Source: Cyanobacteria bacterium UBA8803
GTDB lineage: Bacteria > Cyanobacteriota > Cyanobacteriia > Cyanobacteriales > Coleofasciculaceae
Assembly (NCBI GenBank): GCA_003505715.1
Contig: DNXU01000318.1
Span: 1 to 9,646, forward strand
Reading direction: 5' to 3'
DNA length: 9,646 nucleotides
The notes beneath the pieces are model-generated. The model saw nothing but the letters and a program-made list of their open reading frames with translations, ran no database searches and had not been told where the DNA came from. The position numbers and the translations under genes were made by a program. Positions within the stretch are counted from its first letter, which is position 1. Every line of letters begins with the position of its first letter. Positions 7,391-9,646 of this stretch are shown here, in pieces.

Positions 7391-7394
7391 AATC

Positions 7395-7976
7395 ATGATT
7401 CAGATATTCGGAGACTTTGTTGAAGAGCTAAGCACTAGCCAGGAATACTTGATGGTTGGATTTTCACCCAGCTCTATCCCACTCAAACAGCGCTGGCGCA
7501 ACAATGGATTATCAGCAGATTTTTTAGCCGACTACTTGAGTACCTTTTTCCCTGGCGATGAGAATGACCCCAGCACCCTTACCAAACAAACCGAGATCAA
7601 GAGTGCGGTGGGCTATATTGCCAATGAGCTGTTAGAAAACGCGATGAAGTTTAACGACGACACATTGCAGTACCCCATTAGCATTGCACTGCACTTGCAT
7701 CCAAACCGATTGGTGTTCCTCACCAAGAATAGCGTTTCTCCTGAAAGCGTGGGTGAGTTTCAGGCATATCTGAAGGAGTTAACGACCTCAGACCCTCAAG
7801 AGTTGTATATTCGCCAGTTAGAACAAAATGCAGAAGACGAAACCAGCACAGCTTCTAGGTTAGGGTTCTTAACCATGATGGAGGATTATGCAGCTACGTT
7901 AGGCTGGAAGTTTGAGACTGTGCAAAAGGAGCCGGAAGTCCTTACCGTTACCACAATGGTGCAGTTGACCGTGTAG
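7395..7976 (+). CDS. GHKL-like regulator, Slr1658-type (anti-sigma/SpoIIAB- or SiaB-like)
   Basis: 193 residues from the chosen start MIQIFGDFVEEL; an ATG at 7371 would add eight residues but lacks a ribosome binding site. The segment ANELLENAMKFND (~76-88) resembles the N-box of GHKL ATPases such as SpoIIAB. A late SRLGFLTMMEDYAATLGW (~154-171) resembles a G2 box followed by a helix. The DxGxG motif of a normal ATP site is absent; its position reads LVFLTKNSV. I believe it belongs to the cyanobacterial family named after Synechocystis Slr1658, found next to an Slr1659-type STAS protein, and the next gene 39 bp downstream is just that. In partner switching such a protein would bind, and perhaps phosphorylate, the STAS partner. 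Whether it still binds ATP is open. Soluble, cytosolic. Confidence 0.8.
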   Translation: MIQIFGDFVEELSTSQEYLMVGFSPSSIPLKQRWRNNGLSADFLADYLSTFFPGDENDPSTLTKQTEIKSAVGYIANELLENAMKFNDDTLQYPISIALHLHPNRLVFLTKNSVSPESVGEFQAYLKELTTSDPQELYIRQLEQNAEDETSTASRLGFLTMMEDYAATLGWKFETVQKEPEVLTVTTMVQLTV

Positions 7977-8015
7977 GCTGCCTAGATAGCCAATACTATA
8001 TAACGAGCTGGAGCA

Positions 8016-8360
8016 ATGGAGATTAAGAAAGAAACTTACAGCATAAATTACAATACAGCAACTGCGACCGTAAGCTGCGAAGGTTCCCTGCGACTAAGTG
8101 GGAATGAAGAGTATGGGCCTATTGTAGAATTACTTGATCATGTGGCGGATAGCGAGCCGCCAATCCTAACCCTCGATCTGCGGCAGCTAGAATTTCTCAA
8201 CAGCTCTGGTATCAGTATGCTGTCGAAGTTCGTGATTAAGGTGCGTCAGAAAAAGAATATTAATATCGTAGTGCAAGGTTCTCAGAACATACCTTGGCAG
8301 GGTAAGTCCTTGAAGAACTTACAAAGATTGATGCCTACTTTAAAACTGGAACTGGAATAG
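8016..8360 (+). CDS. STAS-domain anti-sigma-factor-antagonist-like protein, Slr1659-type
   Basis: 114 residues. The core ILTLDLRQLEFLNSSGISML (50-69) is the STAS signature around the phosphorylated serine of SpoIIAA; alignment on the SSG motif puts the acceptor at Ser64. The N-terminal strands (TATVSCEGSLRLSG) and the helix after the motif fit a STAS fold. The C-terminal part, IPWQGKSLKNLQRLMP (92-107), differs from ordinary SpoIIAA proteins and is, to my memory, typical of the cyanobacterial Slr1659 family. The start ATG follows GGAG by two bases. It lies 39 bp after the GHKL-like gene and is presumably co-transcribed. Expected role (inference): the switch protein whose phosphorylation is set by the GHKL or Ser/Thr kinase and reversed by the SpoIIE domain encoded on the opposite strand. 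Length is complete for the family. Confidence 0.88.
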   Translation: MEIKKETYSINYNTATATVSCEGSLRLSGNEEYGPIVELLDHVADSEPPILTLDLRQLEFLNSSGISMLSKFVIKVRQKKNINIVVQGSQNIPWQGKSLKNLQRLMPTLKLELE

Positions 8361-8408
8361 CCCATCCATCAGGAATCCGAGCGAGTTCAGTTGATTACTT
8401 TATAGTAA

Positions 8409-8451
8409 CGGTCATTCGTCAGCGAGATGTTTCCTTGTTGGCTAATGACCG
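8409..8451 (+). promoter_or_regulatory. Long RNA hairpin between the STAS gene and the histidine kinase gene
   Basis: CGGTCATT (8409-8416) is perfectly complementary to AATGACCG (8444-8451). After one mismatch (8417/8443) pairing continues for nine more pairs, 8418-8426 with 8434-8442, three of them G-U, leaving a seven-base loop. The G-U pairs exist only in + strand RNA, which points to a transcript structure rather than a DNA-binding site. No T-run follows, so it is not a classical terminator; it may be an attenuator, processing site or stability element. It ends 36 bp before the kinase ATG. Confidence 0.55.
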
Positions 8452-8487
8452 ATAACGGAGAACCCAGGACTAGAGCTAAGTGATTAC

Positions 8488-9646
8488 ATGAACTTGATAG
8501 TAGCAGTCAGCCATCCAATGGATAACGTCACCTCACACTCTGCACATCCTGGGGCAACCTCCCAACCAGAGCTATCACCAGAACGGCTGCTTTTAGAAAT
8601 AGAACGCTTGCGCCAGGAACTCGACGAGGTAAAGCGGGAGAAATCTGACCTAGAAATCTTGTTAGAGACGACTACCGAACACGGCGATACGATTGAAGCC
8701 CAGTTGCACAACCAAGCCGAGTCAGCGGTGCGTGACGGTGAGAAGCGCTTAGCCCAATTTTTAGAAGCTGTCCCCGTCGGCGTATTTGTGGTTGATGTGC
8801 TGGGTAGACCTTACTACGCCAACCAAATGGCTCAGCAAATTCTAGGTAAAGGTATTGTTGCTCAAGCTACTGCTCTGGCATTGCCAGAGATTTATCAAGC
8901 TTATATTGCCGGGACAGAGCAGCTCTACCCAGCCGAGCGCCAACCCATTGTTCAAGCCTTAAGAGGTAAACCCACCACTGTAGATGATATCGAGATCCGC
9001 CAAGGGAACAAGACTATACCTTTGGAGATGTGGGCAACTCCAATTTTTAACGAAAAGGGCAAAATTGTCTACGCCATCTCTGCCTTTCAGGATATTACCC
9101 AACGCAAGCACGCAGAAGCCGAGGGAATTTGTTTCACTCAAGAACTAGAAGCTAAAAATGCAGCCTTGCAAGAAATAGACAAGCTTAAGGATGAATTTTT
9201 AGCCAATACCTCCCATGAACTCCGCACCCCGCTTCATAGTATCATCGGTTTAGCCGAATCCCTGATTGAAGGAGCTACCGGACTTCTTCCGGCCACAACA
9301 GTTGCCAATCTAGAAATGATTGTCTCCAGCGGCAGGAGATTAGCCGCGTTAGTTAACGACATCCTAGATTTCGCCAAACTGAAGCATCACAATATCGAAC
9401 TCCAACTCCAGCCAGTAGGAATGCGTGAAATTACCGATGTGGTGCTGAGGTTATCTCAACCCCTAATCGATCGCAAATCACTACAACTCATCAACCAGAT
9501 TAATCCCAACCTGCCCCCCGTCCATGCTGATGAAAATCGGTTGCAACAGATTCTGCACAATTTAGTCAGCAATGCGATTAAGTTTACCGAAAAGGGTCAA
9601 GTAGAAGTATCAGCCTCATTAGTTATGGGGAATGGGTTTACCCTGA
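8488..9646 (+). CDS. PAS-domain sensor histidine kinase (3' end outside window)
   Basis: 386 codons are open to the window edge with no stop. Residues ~30-80 form a coiled coil (LEIERLRQELDEVKREKSDL). Residues ~86-208 are a PAS domain ending in the usual DITQRKHAEAE. HisKA follows with the phosphoacceptor His243 in NTSHELRTPLHSIIG. The ATPase domain starts with the N-box NRLQQILHNLVSNAIKFT (350-367); the later G-boxes lie beyond the window. No membrane segment, so it is probably a cytosolic sensor. The frame is closed upstream by TGA at 8446; ATG 8488 is preferred, and ATG 8518 is possible. No strong ribosome binding site. It lies 127 bp after the STAS gene, separated by a hairpin. Close relatives are often hybrid kinases with response-regulator and cyclase domains, so more domains may follow (inference). 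Confidence 0.93.
   Translation, partial: MNLIVAVSHPMDNVTSHSAHPGATSQPELSPERLLLEIERLRQELDEVKREKSDLEILLETTTEHGDTIEAQLHNQAESAVRDGEKRLAQFLEAVPVGVFVVDVLGRPYYANQMAQQILGKGIVAQATALALPEIYQAYIAGTEQLYPAERQPIVQALRGKPTTVDDIEIRQGNKTIPLEMWATPIFNEKGKIVYAISAFQDITQRKHAEAEGICFTQELEAKNAALQEIDKLKDEFLANTSHELRTPLHSIIGLAESLIEGATGLLPATTVANLEMIVSSGRRLAALVNDILDFAKLKHHNIELQLQPVGMREITDVVLRLSQPLIDRKSLQLINQINPNLPPVHADENRLQQILHNLVSNAIKFTEKGQVEVSASLVMGNGFTL

Larger units (their letters stand above)
6866..7394. other. Divergent intergenic region between the kinase/phosphatase gene and the GHKL/STAS genes
   Basis: About 530 bp that must hold the promoters of both directions. Seen in it: an A-rich low-complexity tract next to the kinase gene, a HIP1 site at 7083-7090, a modest inverted repeat TTCCGG/CCGGAA at 7168-7173 and 7186-7191, and an 11-bp motif GAGGATTTAGG at 7222-7232 repeated at 7380-7390 before the GHKL gene start. 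No convincing -35/-10 pair could be picked by eye; TATTAA at 7210-7215 is a weak -10 candidate for the rightward genes. Two short ORFs (6997-7119 and 7236-7355) have no recognisable product. Confidence 0.7.

Noticed and set aside
8484..8711. 75-codon minus-strand ORF (and another at 8959-9141)
   Set aside because: Both are opposite the histidine kinase, whose coiled-coil, PAS and HisKA motifs make the + strand frame certain.
1..9646. CRISPR array, tRNA/rRNA genes, transposases
   Set aside because: No regularly spaced repeats, no tRNA-like cloverleaf and no transposase-like protein were seen.

Overview
The window looks like chromosomal DNA of a filamentous-type cyanobacterium. The cyanobacterial palindrome GCGATCGC (HIP1) occurs seven times (287, 1108, 2757, 4167, 5064, 6516, 7083), far more than chance for 9.6 kb. 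The proteins are also of cyanobacterial type: a giant HstK-like Ser/Thr kinase, a HEAT-FGE protein, and a GHKL/STAS pair resembling Slr1658/Slr1659. No RNA gene, CRISPR array, transposase or insertion sequence is visible.

Left part (1-1497). Bases 1-23 repeat exactly the start region of the FGE gene (1481-1503), so a second gene with the same N-terminus probably runs leftward out of the window. Between the two lies a start-less remnant of a small cyanobacterial hypothetical protein on the + strand. The complete FGE-sulfatase-domain gene (minus strand) ends in a C-type-lectin fold. Its last ~35 codons look like the variable region of a diversity-generating retroelement (DGR) target: nearly all codons are NNY and hydrophobic, aromatic, Ser or Cys residues stand where relatives have Asn. 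It lacks one of the two catalytic cysteines of true FGE. No template repeat or reverse transcriptase is in the window.

Middle part (1517-6865, minus). One very large gene encodes a Ser/Thr kinase, an AAA-type ATPase, a long helical-repeat region, a GAF domain, a coiled coil and a SpoIIE/PP2C-type phosphatase. It ends 19 bp before the FGE gene, so the two are probably co-transcribed.

Right part (7395-9646, plus). After a divergent ~530 bp intergenic region come a GHKL-like regulator, a STAS-domain protein with an intact NSSG phosphoacceptor motif and, behind a long hairpin, the 5' part of a PAS histidine kinase that leaves the window.

Working model (inference): the kinase/phosphatase giant and the GHKL/STAS pair form a partner-switching module. 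The giant's SpoIIE domain could dephosphorylate, and the GHKL protein or the giant's own kinase could phosphorylate, the STAS protein. A histidine kinase adds a second input, and a potentially diversified C-type-lectin/FGE protein may serve as ligand sensor or effector in the same operon as the kinase. The candidate new system is this coupling of a DGR-like variable protein to a kinase-phosphatase switch.
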